Below are positions 1 through 12,190 of a stretch of DNA of 64,000 bases, in pieces. Under the pieces are notes generated by a model that did no database searches, was not told where the DNA came from, and saw only the letters and a list, made by a program, of their open reading frames with translations. Position numbers and translations under genes: made by a program. How positions within the stretch are numbered: the first letter of the stretch is position 1; every line of letters starts with the position of its first letter. Source of the DNA: Delphinapterus leucas (Eukaryota > Chordata > Mammalia > Artiodactyla > Monodontidae); NCBI RefSeq assembly GCF_002288925.2, contig NW_022098076.1, forward strand, positions 82,743,714-82,807,713. The letters run 5' to 3'.

Positions 1-180
1 AGGAAGAACAGTCCAGACAGAGGGAAGAGCGAGCACAAAGGTCCTAAGATCGTAAGGTGCTTGGCAATTAGGAATAGGAAGGAGGCCACTGTGGCCGGAG
101 CAGGGTGAGCAAGAAGGACACGGGTAGGAAAAGAAGGTGGAAAGATAGACAAGCGTCGGTTAATGTACGGCATTACGAAA
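1..180 (-). mobile_element. L2 fragment
   Basis: The string 'ggccactgtggccggagcag' within 'aaggtgcttggcaattagga' is the antisense of the L2 3' region. It continues in pieces to about 420. Confidence 0.7.
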
Positions 181-221
181 CACAGTGAGTAAGCACTCCA
201 CAACATCTCCAGTTTTGAATC

Positions 222-420
222 ATTACAGTCATTCATTCAACACATATCTTAAGCTCCTGCTATGTCCCAGGGCCTGGGCTAGACGCTGGGTATGTAAGGC
301 GATGAAGGCAGTCCGGGCTCCCATGGAGTGAACATTCCGGGGCAGACACAGGCAAGCACAGAGGCAACTGTGTTTTACTGTGATAGTGCTGTCATGGGTG
401 AGGGAGAGGGTGTTAGCTAG
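222..420 (-). mobile_element. L2 3' end fragment
   Basis: Antisense L2 terminus: 'cagtcattcattcaacacat' followed by 'ctgctatgtcccagggcctg'. Confidence 0.75.
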
Positions 421-536
421 AGCTCAGTAAAAGTTCACCTAGACAGCTGAAATATAAAGATCATTATATATATATTTTTTAGTGGTAAGCAGTATTTTAT
501 TTTTTTCTATTTACAGAAAAATTTTTTAACATCTTT

Positions 537-746
537 TTTTTTTTTTTTTTTTTTTCGGTACACGGGCCTCTCACTGCTGTGGCCTCTCCTGTTGCGGAGC
601 ACAGGCTCCGGACGCGCAGGCTCAGCAGCCATGGCTCACGGGCCTAGCCGCTCCACGGCATGGGGGATCTTCCCGGACTGGGGCACGAACCCATGTCCCC
701 TGCATCAGCAGGTGGACTCTCAACCACTGTGCCACCAGGGAAGCCC
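537..746 (-). mobile_element. CHR-2-like tRNA-derived SINE
   Basis: The reverse complement gives the cetacean CHR-2 head (GGGCTTCCCTGGTGGC-type), tRNA-like body and poly-A, seen here as leading poly-T. The flanking duplication TAACATCTTT occurs at 527-536 and 747-756. Confidence 0.93.
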
Positions 747-2149
747 TAACATCTTTATTGGAGTATAATTGCTTTACAGTTAAACAATATTTCTCTTTTA
801 GTAGCCTGCATACATCGTTCTGTTGTTGCATGCTTATGTTATTTAGAAATATTACATCACCTGCTGACCCCAGTCATCTGGGTCCTGGACTGAGGGACCA
901 CATCTTTTCATCTGTTTCCTTTAATTCAGCTCTATGTCTGGATCAGGCTTTCACCAAATTCATGGCAGTGAACGTACCATGCAAAAGACAGAATTAAAGT
1001 CTGGCTTCCTGTCATTGAAATGTTCTGGACCTAACTGGACCTTAGTGAAAAGATTAGAGGGTTATGAAAAACTCACCAGAAATCTGCAAGACCTGGAAGA
1101 CAGGGTGGGGCAGGAAAGGGTGGGAGCAGCAATTTGGATTTCGGGTGCTTTTCCTACTTGTTTTGTCAGCTGTGAGTCTCACTTGCTGGTAAATCCTTAG
1201 AAATTATATGTGTTTTGTTTCCCCTTTAAATGGTAAATTCACGGGGTGGGGGGCGAAGAACAGTTTCTGCTATGGCTTTGTGTGGGTGTGTGACAAATGA
1301 TACATAAAGGAGGAAAACAATTCTTATCCTTTGAATCTGTTCACAGAAATACATAGGAAAATTTTGAGAAATCCAGGGCATGTGGCTTCCTGCTCATTCT
1401 AAGGGCATTTACCATATGTGTCCAACGTCTCAGCTGTATCCGTGACTCTGGAATTTTGGTTATTGTTTTAAGCAGCGTGCCGGCATACCCACTGGAAAGC
1501 TCTTATTCTCTGCTCTAAGTGCTGTGTACTTTAGGGTGATTGTCAGAGGTTTTTAGGACATGGGTTTGATTGCAAAGAATCCTTATCTCCAAGGTAACAC
1601 CGACATTCCTATTGGCTGAGAACAGTGTGTCCTCCCTGTTTGGGTCTTTGTGCTATTTGAATAGCATCGTAGGAGCAAATTTACTTGAGAGCGTTCAGAG
1701 TCCAGGAAATGGAAGAAGCAGCACTGTTCCCAGTTACCCTGTGTGTTTGTTCTATATAGTTTGTACCTGCTGAGTGACCCAGGACACCACCTCAAACCTT
1801 GCTCAAGGTTGACTTCTCCTCACGTAATCTCCCCTCTCGCACACCCCCCGGCCCCGAGCTCTTTTGTAGTTGTCTTATCTCTACCTAAACTACCATCTTA
1901 ACTTGGAAAAACTTGGACCACATTTTTCTCCTGTTTTAATTGAGACTGCTTTTGCTGCTTCTCATACTACGATTAGTTCTTTCTACACGGATCAGAGATA
2001 AGATATCTGATGATGAGACAAGGTCTACCCGCTTATCTACTTCATTGCAAAATATCTTTGAAGTGAAATGGATAAAAAGTATTTAGAATGAATGAGCACT
2101 ATGAAAGTTTACAGCTTTTTCTTTGTGACTTTGCAGAAATTTTAATTCT

Positions 2150-2450
2150 CTTCTAAAACAGGCACTGTGCTGGGAGCTGGGGCTTCAGAGGTGAGGAAAA
2201 CAAACATGATTTCCTATCTAGGGGAAAAGGAGGATATTAAACAATCAGTAGACGTGCACCTAGAAATGAGGACACAAAAAAGAGGAGGGTTCCAGGGGAG
2301 ATTATTTCTAGATTGAATTTCCTGGAAAGAGGTCCCTGAGTGAAAATTAAACGAAGACTTAAACTTGAAGTAGGGGATGGCGAGGGTTGGAGAAGGTTCT
2401 AGGAAGGGCATTCTGGGGGTAGTGAGTCCTTGGCGGGGAATCGTTGTCTT
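2150..2450 (-). mobile_element. L2 fragment
   Basis: Shows 'gcactgtgctgggagctggg' followed by 'cctggaaagaggtccctgag' and 'ttctaggaagggcattctgg', matching the antisense L2 3' part. Confidence 0.62.
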
Positions 2451-2749
2451 GGTCTGAATCACTGAATCATTGTGGCTGCAGCGAGTTCTCAAAGGGGCAA
2501 GCACTGTAAGCTATGGCTGGAGCAAGAGATTTGAGCCACGTGGTGGAAGGTCTTATTTATTGTAATGATTATGAGTCATCATTGCCAGGTTTTGAGCAGG
2601 GGTTGGGGAATGAGTTCATGACATGTTCAGAGCTAATTGATTATAGTAATTACAACCGTATATGTAAAGGATCTGATCAAGCATTTTCATTATCACAAAG
2701 CAGGGCATTTCTGGGTGTACAGGGAATAGCTAGATAGATAGACTCATAA

Positions 2750-2886
2750 ATGTATATATGCTACATGTGTTTGATACACGTATATGCGTGTATATATGTA
2801 TACACGCATATACATGTATACATACACATATGTATGTGCATGTATACACACGTACATAGGTGTATATGTGTACACACACACATAGA
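2750..2886. repeat. Alternating purine-pyrimidine (TATG/CACA) tract
   Basis: About 135 bp of nearly unbroken TA, TG and CA steps, including GCGT and ACGT. A perfect inverted repeat with 15-bp arms (2780-2794 and 2799-2813) and a 4-nt loop lies inside. Able to form Z-DNA or a cruciform. Confidence 0.9.
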
Positions 2887-3012
2887 AATTCAGATTTGAG
2901 TTTGAAAGTACACTTTGAGACTAGGATTAGAGCATTTCTTTAGATTCCCATTATTATTGTGCAAAGCAACTGTGAGTGGAAGTTTAATTTGTAGATTAAA
3001 ATCCAAGCTGAT

Positions 3013-3216
3013 GGGCTTCCCTGGTGGCGCAGTTGTTGGGAGTCCACCTGCCGATGCAGGGGACATGGGTTCGTGCCCCGGTCCGGGAGGATCCCACGTG
3101 CCGCGGAGCAGCTGGGCCCGTGAGCCATGGCCACTGAGCTTGTGCGTCCGGAGCCTGTGCTCCGCGACGGGAGAGGCCACAGCCGTGAGAGGCCCGCGTA
3201 CCGAAAAAAAAAAAAA
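3013..3216 (+). mobile_element. CHR-2-like tRNA-derived SINE
   Basis: Full-length, from the GGGCTTCCC head to a poly-A tail. A perfect 12-bp duplication ATCCAAGCTGAT flanks it at 3001-3012 and 3217-3228. Open frames on both strands here are SINE artefacts. Confidence 0.95.
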
Positions 3217-4764
3217 ATCCAAGCTGATATTTAAGTTAGATGTTTAAGGTGTGACTTGGAGATAGAAAAAAGACTCACAGGGAATAATCTGAGGACAATA
3301 ATCTGAGAACAGTACAGACTGGGCAAACCATAATGTCTCTCTTTTCTTACATTTTAGGCTCAGAATTCATGTCAACCTGATGACTTTATTGTAAAGAAAA
3401 GATAACAAACCTAAATCTAAAACTGAAACTGCAGTCGTCATACTGTCTGAGTAATAAAAGGCTAGGTTCACATATAGCCCATGAATTTATCCAAGATGAG
3501 GAAGGCTAAAGTCTCCTCTGGGATGCTGCTTCCCATGGCCCACTGTTGGCCTGCCTGTTTGGAACCCCAGCTCTGAAATTACTGTGGATTGAACAGAATT
3601 GCCAAATAATAGGAGAAATAAGAGAGCAAAGCTGATTTCTGAGGCCTCAGGTCCAAAAGTCAATGTTTATGCTCTCCCATTGTCCAATGCTGCTTCAGTC
3701 TGTGCTGTGTTTTCAGTGATCCTTAAGAATTCAGAACCAAAAATGACCAGTATCTGTTCCTCCTGGTCAGTGAACTTCTGGCATGGGTCATACCATCTGG
3801 TCCCAAATACAACCATTTTCCTCATTTGAATTTATAGAAAGGTAAATATGGAACTTGTACAAAGGACGTGCTAAAGAAGAAGTATAGGGTCATCGGGGTT
3901 AAATAAAAATTGTGCACAAACAAAAAGAAATCCTTTCCCTTTTCCAATCCCAGTCTGCAAAAATGGAGGGTAGACTACACAGGGATAATGGAATATCTAT
4001 AATATCCCAAACTCAATGACATAAATATTATGCAATCTACATGCTCGTTACATGCATAGAGCATAAAACAATAGGATGTTCTTGAGATGAGCCACCTCAT
4101 CTTTTAGAAATATTCTTTCTCTTTTTTTAGAATCCAGTCACACTCTTCTTGAATTTGAAGCACAGAAAACAGCTCCTAATGTCATTTTGCAAAACCTAAA
4201 GGGTATATCTGTGGTTTGGAAAAAGGAGAGTTTGAATAAAAAGTGTTAATCTGTTGAATTTTCTGCATTGCCACACACGTGCTGTGACTTCCATCCTACA
4301 TTTTCTCTTTTGCTTTGAGTTTAATTGCATTTTTAAATTAAAACTCACTCAAGAAAAAACATCTTTAAAAAAGTTAAGATGAAAAGAAGCTAAGAGTGCC
4401 AACACCGAAATGATGATGCCCAGAAAATTCCAAAGCCTATATATCTCTAAAGGAAGGATTACATCTTCCAAAATAAATTCACTTCTATTATGTGGCTATA
4501 CATAAGATATAACCCTAATACCAAAGGAAACTGAAATATTGATCTCATAGTTCAGTGAACATAAAATCTATATTTATTTAGGCAATCACTCATTTTACAG
4601 TTTCCCAGAACTGGTAGGCTCGCGGGCACTGGCACCATTAATTTTGATAGCTCAGTGCTAAATAAATGTGAAGTATGCATGGAAGCGTACGCTCTCATTA
4701 CATATCTTCCAATGTAGAGAGATTTTTGATGAATACTGATAATAATTGATAATGATATTGGCTT

Positions 4765-4965
4765 TACTTTTTAAGCCCTTCCTATGGCCCAGGCAGTATG
4801 CCAAACACTTCAGGTCAGTGTCTTTTTAAACCCTCACAACATCCTGTGAACATGCATCATTACAGTCACTTAACAGTTGAGTTCAACAAGGCTTTCAAAG
4901 GTTAGAGTTGACTTTCCCAAGGTTATACAACTACTAAATTGGAATTGGAGTTCAGGCTAATCGGA
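4765..4965 (-). mobile_element. MIR SINE
   Basis: Antisense MIR order: 'aaaccctcacaacatcctgt' then 'ttcccaaggttatacaacta'. Confidence 0.78.
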
Positions 4966-5084
4966 TTCATGAAAGAGTATTGGTACCGTTTTTTAAAAAA
5001 TGTTTAAAACCCCCTTAACTATATATTTGTAAAACAAAAATGCATCATCATCTATAAAGGCAAATTATTCTTTGACTGTATGGC

Positions 5085-5240
5085 AACTAGAGTCAGATCA
5101 CCTGGGTTCAAAGCCAGTTTCTACCACTTGGGCAAGTAATTTAATTTCTCTATAATGTAATCTCAGTGCCCATAAAACAGGGTTTATAATAGCATTTACC
5201 TCCTAGGGATGTTGTAGGTATTAAATAAAATAGTCTCCCC
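5085..5240 (+). mobile_element. MIR SINE
   Basis: Sense MIR order: 'gtcagatcacctgggttcaa', 'taccacttgggcaagtaatt', then 'tacctcctagggatgttgta'. Confidence 0.82.
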
Positions 5241-5283
5241 AAAACACGTTGCCTGATACCAAAAAATGCATTTGATACAGGGT

Positions 5284-5370
5284 AACTATTCTTATTCTCC
5301 TCCTTCTTCTTCTCTTTTTCCTCCTCTTCCTACGCCCCCGCTTCTTCTTCCTCTTCCTCCTATATTTTCA
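5284..5370. repeat. Polypyrimidine (CTT/CCT) tract
   Basis: About 85 bases of almost only C and T on the plus strand; may mimic splice-acceptor tracts and form triplex DNA. Confidence 0.85.
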
Positions 5371-6199
5371 TTACAGACGTTAGAACACATCAACACAACT
5401 TCAGTGAACTTGAATGAAATGTTTTATTGTTCTGTCATTTCATGCTGCTTCCTCTGTGATCTCAGATACTTTAAAAGATCACAGACATTTCTATCTTCCT
5501 ATCTCAACCAGAACAGATTTACAAAGGATAATCCTTAGTAAACTGTATCTATGGAACTGCAGGGATTTGGCTTCCACAAAGTTGACTGCCCAACGGACAG
5601 GGGAAAATGTTCCAACCGTTCATCGGATTTTTCTCCCAACTTAGTTTTCTTTAACATTGTACCCTACTGGGTTGAATCTAAATTAACTGAGCTTCTATTG
5701 GGTTCTCAGCATCACGCATTTTCCATGGCTACTTTTTTGTTATCACATTTTTTTCGTTCAGGACTCAGGAAGTTAACTTATTTGCTTACTTCCTTTCTCT
5801 TCCTTTCTCTCTGGCTTCAAAATATTTGAGCAAAGGGATAAAGAGTTATAACCAGTGGTTTAATAACTCAGCTATGCCTAAGTTTTAAATATATGTATTA
5901 CTTTCTCTGACTTGGCCTTCCTAAGTATCATTTGATTGGCCACTATGTGGAGGTGATTGGTATGCATAGATAAAACCAAGAGAGTTTTTGGTTTGGGGAA
6001 CCTGTAGTAATGTAGACATAGAGTTTTATTTAGGTTGTTTTTTAAAATAAGACTAGTCTTTAAGATTAAGTACACCTAAACACTCTAAGGAGATCAACTT
6101 CCATTAAAACACATTGAAAATGGAGGGAAGAAGGATGAATATCTGAAGGAATGTATGAGAAAGAGAATTGAAAAATTTACGTCATTATGCTTACATAAT

Positions 6200-6560
6200 A
6201 AACCAACTGAGAAACAAACAAGAGAAATATCCAGTGTGATTAAGTACTGATTGGATGGTCATGGAAGACTTCTCTGAAGAAGTGAATTTTTTTTTTTTTT
6301 TTTTTTTGCTGAGATCTGAGTACTAGGAAGAAACCAGCCATGTATAACTCAGGGATGTCAAACAAAAGCCAGAGCTGGACAGTAAATGGTAAAACTAGAT
6401 TTTATTTAGGACTATTGCAATAGGGGAAAAGAGACCTCAGTGTAGAACTGAGGTCAATTCCAAATACATTACGAGGCAAGTGGGAATTATTAGAGCTAGG
6501 AAGCAGGGTGGGAGTCATCGGATGGAAAATTACTAAGAGGAAACACAAGGGTAAGGGGGG
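6200..6560 (-). mobile_element. L2 fragment interrupted by poly-T
   Basis: 'gtcatggaagacttctctga' followed by 'gctgagatctgagtactagg' is antisense L2. A 21-T run at 6287-6307 interrupts it. Confidence 0.62.
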
Positions 6561-7324
6561 ATTTCTGGCTAAACTGACCTAAGAGGATTCTTGCTGAAGA
6601 CAGGCCAGGATGGTCAGACATCACTGGGAGTACGGTGGAGGATGCGGAACCCAATCAGATATGAAGGGTGATCAGATATTGAGGGTGGGGGTTTCTGGGT
6701 AAACTGGCTTTGGCAGGATTATTACAAATAGTGGGTTCTACAGGGAAGTGCATAAATAGGCCTAGAGGAAGGTTCAAGAGCCCAACTACTGTTTTATCAA
6801 GAAAAGAGTTTTTGTCAGTTGTGGAATCTAATAGTTTAGCATCCTGTCTGACAGAAATCATCCCTGCAGGATGGTCTTTCTCCCTGATGGATACGTTTCC
6901 TCCAGTTCTTTTCTCTATTCCTTCTCAACTTGTGTAAAGTTTGGAATGGCAGGTGGAGTCTGAGAGGCTGCAGTAGTGTAGCCAAGGAAAGGCCCGCAAT
7001 ACAGCCACTCTCTGTTCTTTCCAAGTGGGCTATGTCTAAAGGGCATCCCATGACTAGAGCAGGGGGAGACTGGGAAACAAGATTATTTCCCTGGGATGGA
7101 AATATCAAATTGGATATTTGTGATCAACTTTATAAATAGAGTCATGTCTCTTTAGGAATGCTGGCTGCCTGTCTGGACAGATTCCCATGCAATGGTGTTA
7201 TTGTGGTGAATTTTCCCTGGTAAAGTATTGGCTTTTAATCTATAAACTCAGAAACTCCATCCTTAGATGTCTAGAATAACCAAGATGTCAAAGTGGCCAG
7301 GCTCAAAAGAGATGGGTGCATGTT

Positions 7325-7671
7325 TCTCTTTAGGCTGCTATAACAAAACACCACAGACCTATAAGCAACAGAAACGATTTTTTCACAGTTCTGGAGGCTG
7401 GAAGTACCTGACCAGGGTGCCAGCATGGTCATGTTCTGGTCAGGTTCCAGGCGGCAGACTGCTGACCTCTTCAATGTCCTCACATAGCAGAAGGGGCTGG
7501 GGAGCTCTGTAGGGTCTCTTTCATAGGGCCATTATTCTCCTTCATGAGGGCTCCACACTCATGAACTAATTACCTCCCAAAGGCCCACCTTCTAACACCA
7601 TGACATTGAATGTTAAGATTCCATTATATGAATTTGGGGGTGGGGAGGACACAAACATTCAGACCATAGCA
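7325..7671 (-). mobile_element. Ancient MaLR-type LTR (MLT1/MST-like)
   Basis: The reverse complement begins with a CTATGGTCTGAATGTTTGTG-like start and ends with a CTGTGG...GTTATAGCAGCC-like end, the known layout of MaLR LTRs. Solitary and diverged. Confidence 0.8.
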
Positions 7672-8239
7672 GTGTATGAAACCAGAATTCCACCTTGCTG
7701 GTTTCTAATGTGAAATATATGCGTAATATTTTGGAAATCACTCTTATTAAAAAGTTTCTTGATGAAACTGAAGTTAGAGAAGGAATGACTCGTAAGAGTC
7801 ATATAGGTCAAAGCTTTAGTTTCTATCAGCGTGCTCGGGCCATCCCCACACAGGGATATAACAGATATAGACCAGATCCCCTGGGCATTGCTGTGAGTGT
7901 CCACCATCTTTTGCTCTGTGAGTTTCCTGGTTTTATAATCCTTGTGGCTAAAAAGATCCCCTCTGTTTGTTCTTCCTTTACATATGTTAATACCTTCCCT
8001 CTGATTTCAATCCAGTCTTTTTGACCAGAAAGTATGTAATCTCTTTTTATATCTCTTCTCTGAATCATCCTGTGGTGATTTTGTAATACTCAGAAGGCAA
8101 GCTTACTTCTTTAATTTCCCTATTCTGGTAGGATGCTTTCTGTTTCCTCAGGGTGCACACTGTACCCTAGTTCTGTGAAAAAAGCAACAGCATTTTCTAT
8201 GAGATAGCTACACAAAACAGGAAATTAATATTAGGATTT

Positions 8240-8760
8240 TTTTTTTAGTTATCTATGCTGTGCAATAAACTGACCCAAAATGCTATGGCTTAAAGCAGTA
8301 ACAATTTATTACTTATTGTTTGGTGAGTTGAGTTGGCTTGTATAGGTAGTTCTTCTACTCTATGTGTCATTGGTTGGGGGTCTCTCATTTGGCTGTATTC
8401 AGCTGGCAGGCGGGATGGGTTAGAAGGTCCAACAAGGCTTTACTCACATTCCTGGGCTGTCTTTCTCCTCCGTGTGGCCTCTTTGCAAAACTAGGTTGAG
8501 TTTCTTCATAGCTTTTTGGTCTAAGAGGTTTTACATGGCAATTGGCTTTTCAGATAGAGGAAGTGAAAGCTGTCGGTTCTCTTAAACTCAAGACTCAGAA
8601 TATCACTTCCGCCACATTCTGTTGGTCAAGGTAAGTCACAAGGCCTGCCCTGATTTGAGGAAAGGGACATAGACCACCTATGGAAAGGTGGAAAACACAC
8701 AAGGAAGGAAGGACGGAATTAAGGGTGGCTCCCTTGGAAGACTGTCTATCACAACTTGCC
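8240..8760 (-). mobile_element. Ancient LTR-type repeat, family uncertain
   Basis: Recognisable dispersed repeat with 'tagttatctatgctgtgcaa' followed by 'tggcttaaagcagtaac' at the left and 'cttccgccacattctgttgg' at the right. I know this pattern from old mammalian LTRs but cannot name the family. Confidence 0.55.
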
Positions 8761-9004
8761 TTCAAGTCCCAATATTTCCAGTAGGCAAATATTGCCCAAA
8801 AGTTTCGTTGCATTACACCATCAGCTTGAAATCCAGGATTTCATCATCTAAATCATGCCCATGTGGCATGTTGAGTGAAATTCCTCATATGCAAAGGTCT
8901 TTGAACTAAAAGTACAATTTATCTGCCCTACAAAACCTGACATAGACTGGCAGGTCAGGAGCAGGAAAACTGCAGGGTACAGTCTTGTTCAAAAAAGTAG
9001 GAGC

Positions 9005-9210
9005 GGGCTTCCCTGGTGGCGCAGTGGTTGAGAGTCCGCCTGCCGATGCAGGGGACACGGGTTCGTGCCCCAGTTCGGGAAGATCCCACATGCCACGGAG
9101 TGGCTGGGCCTGTGAGCCATGGCCGCTGAGCCTGCGCATCCGGAGCCTGTGCTCCGCAACGGAAGAGGCCACAACAGTGAGAGGCCCGAGTACCGCAAAA
9201 AAAAAAAAAA
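9005..9210 (+). mobile_element. CHR-2-like tRNA-derived SINE
   Basis: Full-length copy with an A tail. A 14-bp duplication AAAAAAGTAGGAGC lies at 8991-9004 and 9207-9220 (the leading As overlap the tail). Confidence 0.95.
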
Positions 9211-11807
9211 AAGTAGGAGCTTGAGAGAGGGGAGTCCCATAGAAGTCACTGGTTTATACCAATTCGGAAATCCAGTTGTGCACATGTGCCCAGTTCTCCC
9301 TATTCGGGAGCAGAATTTATTGATTAGGGCCCAGCTTCCCCCAGTTTTGGTTCTCTGTGGTTCTTAGTTTTGCTCTCTGAGTGCTTAAATCTGTCCTTTG
9401 AGTCATCTTTTCTTGTTCATAAGAAATGCCCTGTATCTAATTTAAGCTAAGGCTTTTTCATTCCCACTCAACTTTAAGACCATAGTGTTGATCCAGTCCC
9501 ATGTCTTACACTGTTTCCATCCACACTTTGATCTGAATTCTGTGTTTTCATTGCTAGCAGATCCAGGATGGTATTACAGCACAGACACTACAATTCCAAA
9601 TCTGACCCTCTTTGCACATTATCACACTTTCTTGGTCCCACTGTAAGCAGACCAAGGGTATCTGTAACTCCTATCCCTTTACAGACACCTTAATTTAAAA
9701 ACTAAAATAAAATAAGAAAAGAACAATTTTGTGGATGGCATTATGGGGCTTGTGACTGAAAATAAAAATATTGCTCAAACCTCTGGAATTGTGAGTTGTG
9801 AAAAGAGAGTTATTGTGAGCACGATTCTGCTGAAAGTGGGAAATGTGCCTCTCACTTTCTAGAATCAGCCAGTTCAGTATCACAGAGTGTGGCCGTTACT
9901 CCTGTTCACTGGACTCTTATTTCCCAGTTTGAATTACATATTTAAATATATCTCTATAACCAGAGCTCTTTAAGTATACCTCTATAACCAGGCCATGCGA
10001 TAATACCACTATAAGCATGGGTGAGAAGACCTTTTAAAATGATACTTTATGCCATATACAAAATAATGAATTACAGAGCTTTCCCCCCTTATTTCTTTCC
10101 TTTGTTTTAAATGTTATAAAAGATTGAATTGACATTATGAGGTTTTTTTAAAGTAGTTGATAAGGCATTTATATTTCTTCATCAGTGATATATGGAGTTT
10201 GGGTTGGATAATCTCTAAGAGTCCTTCAAATTCTGGGAGTCTGTGACCAAAGAGACTTTCCATCAGGGGAAATACCCACCTGTGATGTTGTCTCTTTTTT
10301 CACTTCTTGGGTCAAGAATATTCACAGACACCAAAGCCTGGTTTTATAGTACACTTTTTTTTTTTAATAAGGAAAATATTATTTCAGAAGGATAGCTTGA
10401 CAAGCGACATGGCAGATTTCCAAAATTAACTCTGAAAGGCAGATCATCTGGGCATGACTGAAAGCCATGCATTACCTTTGTGCTCAGATATTTCGTTTCA
10501 AAAATGTCACTTTCTGCTTATTCAATGCTACTGTCATTATACTATTTTAAGCATGAAATTTGTGTTCTGGAGCTGAACAGGGATTATTGCTTCTATCTTT
10601 GGACTTATTAGTAATGATTTAAAATTCATTTAAGAGCAATAAAAATCACCTTTTTATTGTGGTTGAATTTGGTTAAGTGTTGAAATTTGCAATGCAATTT
10701 TTATTGTCTTTTATTAGCAGTAGTTCAGCACCTATGTATGTAGATCAAGACTATTTTTAAGCACCTTGTAAAGAAATAACTTTTGAAACATGAGTTTTCC
10801 CTTAATTTTTAATTCCCCAGGGTGATGTTAAACTAGAATAAATCATGAGGCAAAGTTGCTAAAAATTTCAGACTTTTTCTCATTTGGGTAAACAAAAAAC
10901 AAACAAAGCAGATATGACAGTTGAAACAAAATTTCATATTTACTCAATACATGGAATAAGGTGAAACCAGATGATGTCGCAAATGCAGAGAAAAATCATT
11001 TCATTAGAGATGAAATTATTCCCTCCTCTGACTTTTCAGAGAGAGCCATGAGATTGCAAGGAGGATGTGGAATGGGAACCAGATATTGCCTGGAAGAAAA
11101 GTCTCCCAATACTGAAGGAATGAATCTGTTTATTCATCCCGATTGGCTGTAATTTACTTATTGCTTTACTCACTAAATAATCCTCAGTTCTCTCATTTTA
11201 AATTTGTATTCATACAAAGGAAGGGGAGCAGGAAACAAAATGTGTTTGAATTATATGAATCTGCCTGCGTTAGGCTCTTTTCACCACACAGGGAAGGGGA
11301 GAGGGAAGAAGCTTGCCCAGATAATGAAGGATTTGCTGGGCAAGGTTGGCTGGAGAACTGCTTCTGATGGTGGGCAGCAGAACATACAAAACCTAGTGGA
11401 GCAGGGAGTCTATATGCCAAAGCAAACAACTACAGAAGACAAAGAGCATCTAGAAAATGGGTCTAATTAAATAATATGGCATGTGCCTTGGCACGAATCA
11501 GAAGTTGGAGCATCAGATTAAGAAGAATCAGAATGACAGGCAGTGTGGTGGAAGGATGCTCCTGGGTGTACCTGGGATCAGCATCTCTGTATTCAGCTGT
11601 AATATGCTTTCTGTGATGTGGCTTCAGGGGTGAGGAGGTACCGGGCAAGGGAAGGTGCTGGTTACATTGAAAAGACTGGGAAAGAGTTAAATTAATTCTT
11701 CAAGTAGCAAAGCTTATTAAAGTATTACAGTGCCAGAGGATGAAAAAGTGGGTGCTCAGGAGTTAGCTTTATAGGGTCTTTACATAGGGCTCAATCAGTA
11801 TTCTCTT

Positions 11808-12190
11808 GTCTATGTCATCTCAAGCTGACATAACAAAATTCCACAGACTGGGTGGCTTAAACAACAGACATATATTTTCTCATAGTTCTTGAGGCCAGAA
11901 GTCCAAGATCAAGGTGCCAACATAGTCAGTTTCTGGGGAGAATTCTCTTACTGCCTTGCAGATGGCAACCTTCTCACTATGTCCTCACATGGTGGAGAGA
12001 ATAAGACAACGAAGATACCCCAGTGACTCCTCTTATAAGGGCACTAATCTCATCCATCATGAGGACCCAGCCCTCATGACCTCATGACCCAATTATCTCT
12101 CAAAGGATCTACCTCCAAATAACATCACATTGGGGGTTAGGACTTCAACATATGAATTTGTGGAGGGGACACAGTTCAGTCCATAGCAAC
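11808..12190 (-). mobile_element. Ancient MaLR-type LTR (MLT1/MST-like)
   Basis: Same family signature as the element at 7325-7671 (acagactgggtggcttaaac; acatatgaatttgtgg; cagttcagtccatagca). Antisense to NYAP2. Confidence 0.82.

Noticed and set aside
2750..2886. CRISPR-like or satellite array
   Set aside because: The tract is low-complexity dinucleotide-type sequence with no fixed-length repeats and spacers.
9005..9210. tRNA gene suggested by the pol III-like boxes in SINEs
   Set aside because: The tRNA-like part is diverged and fused to a SINE body and A tail. No intact cloverleaf or anticodon arm is expected.
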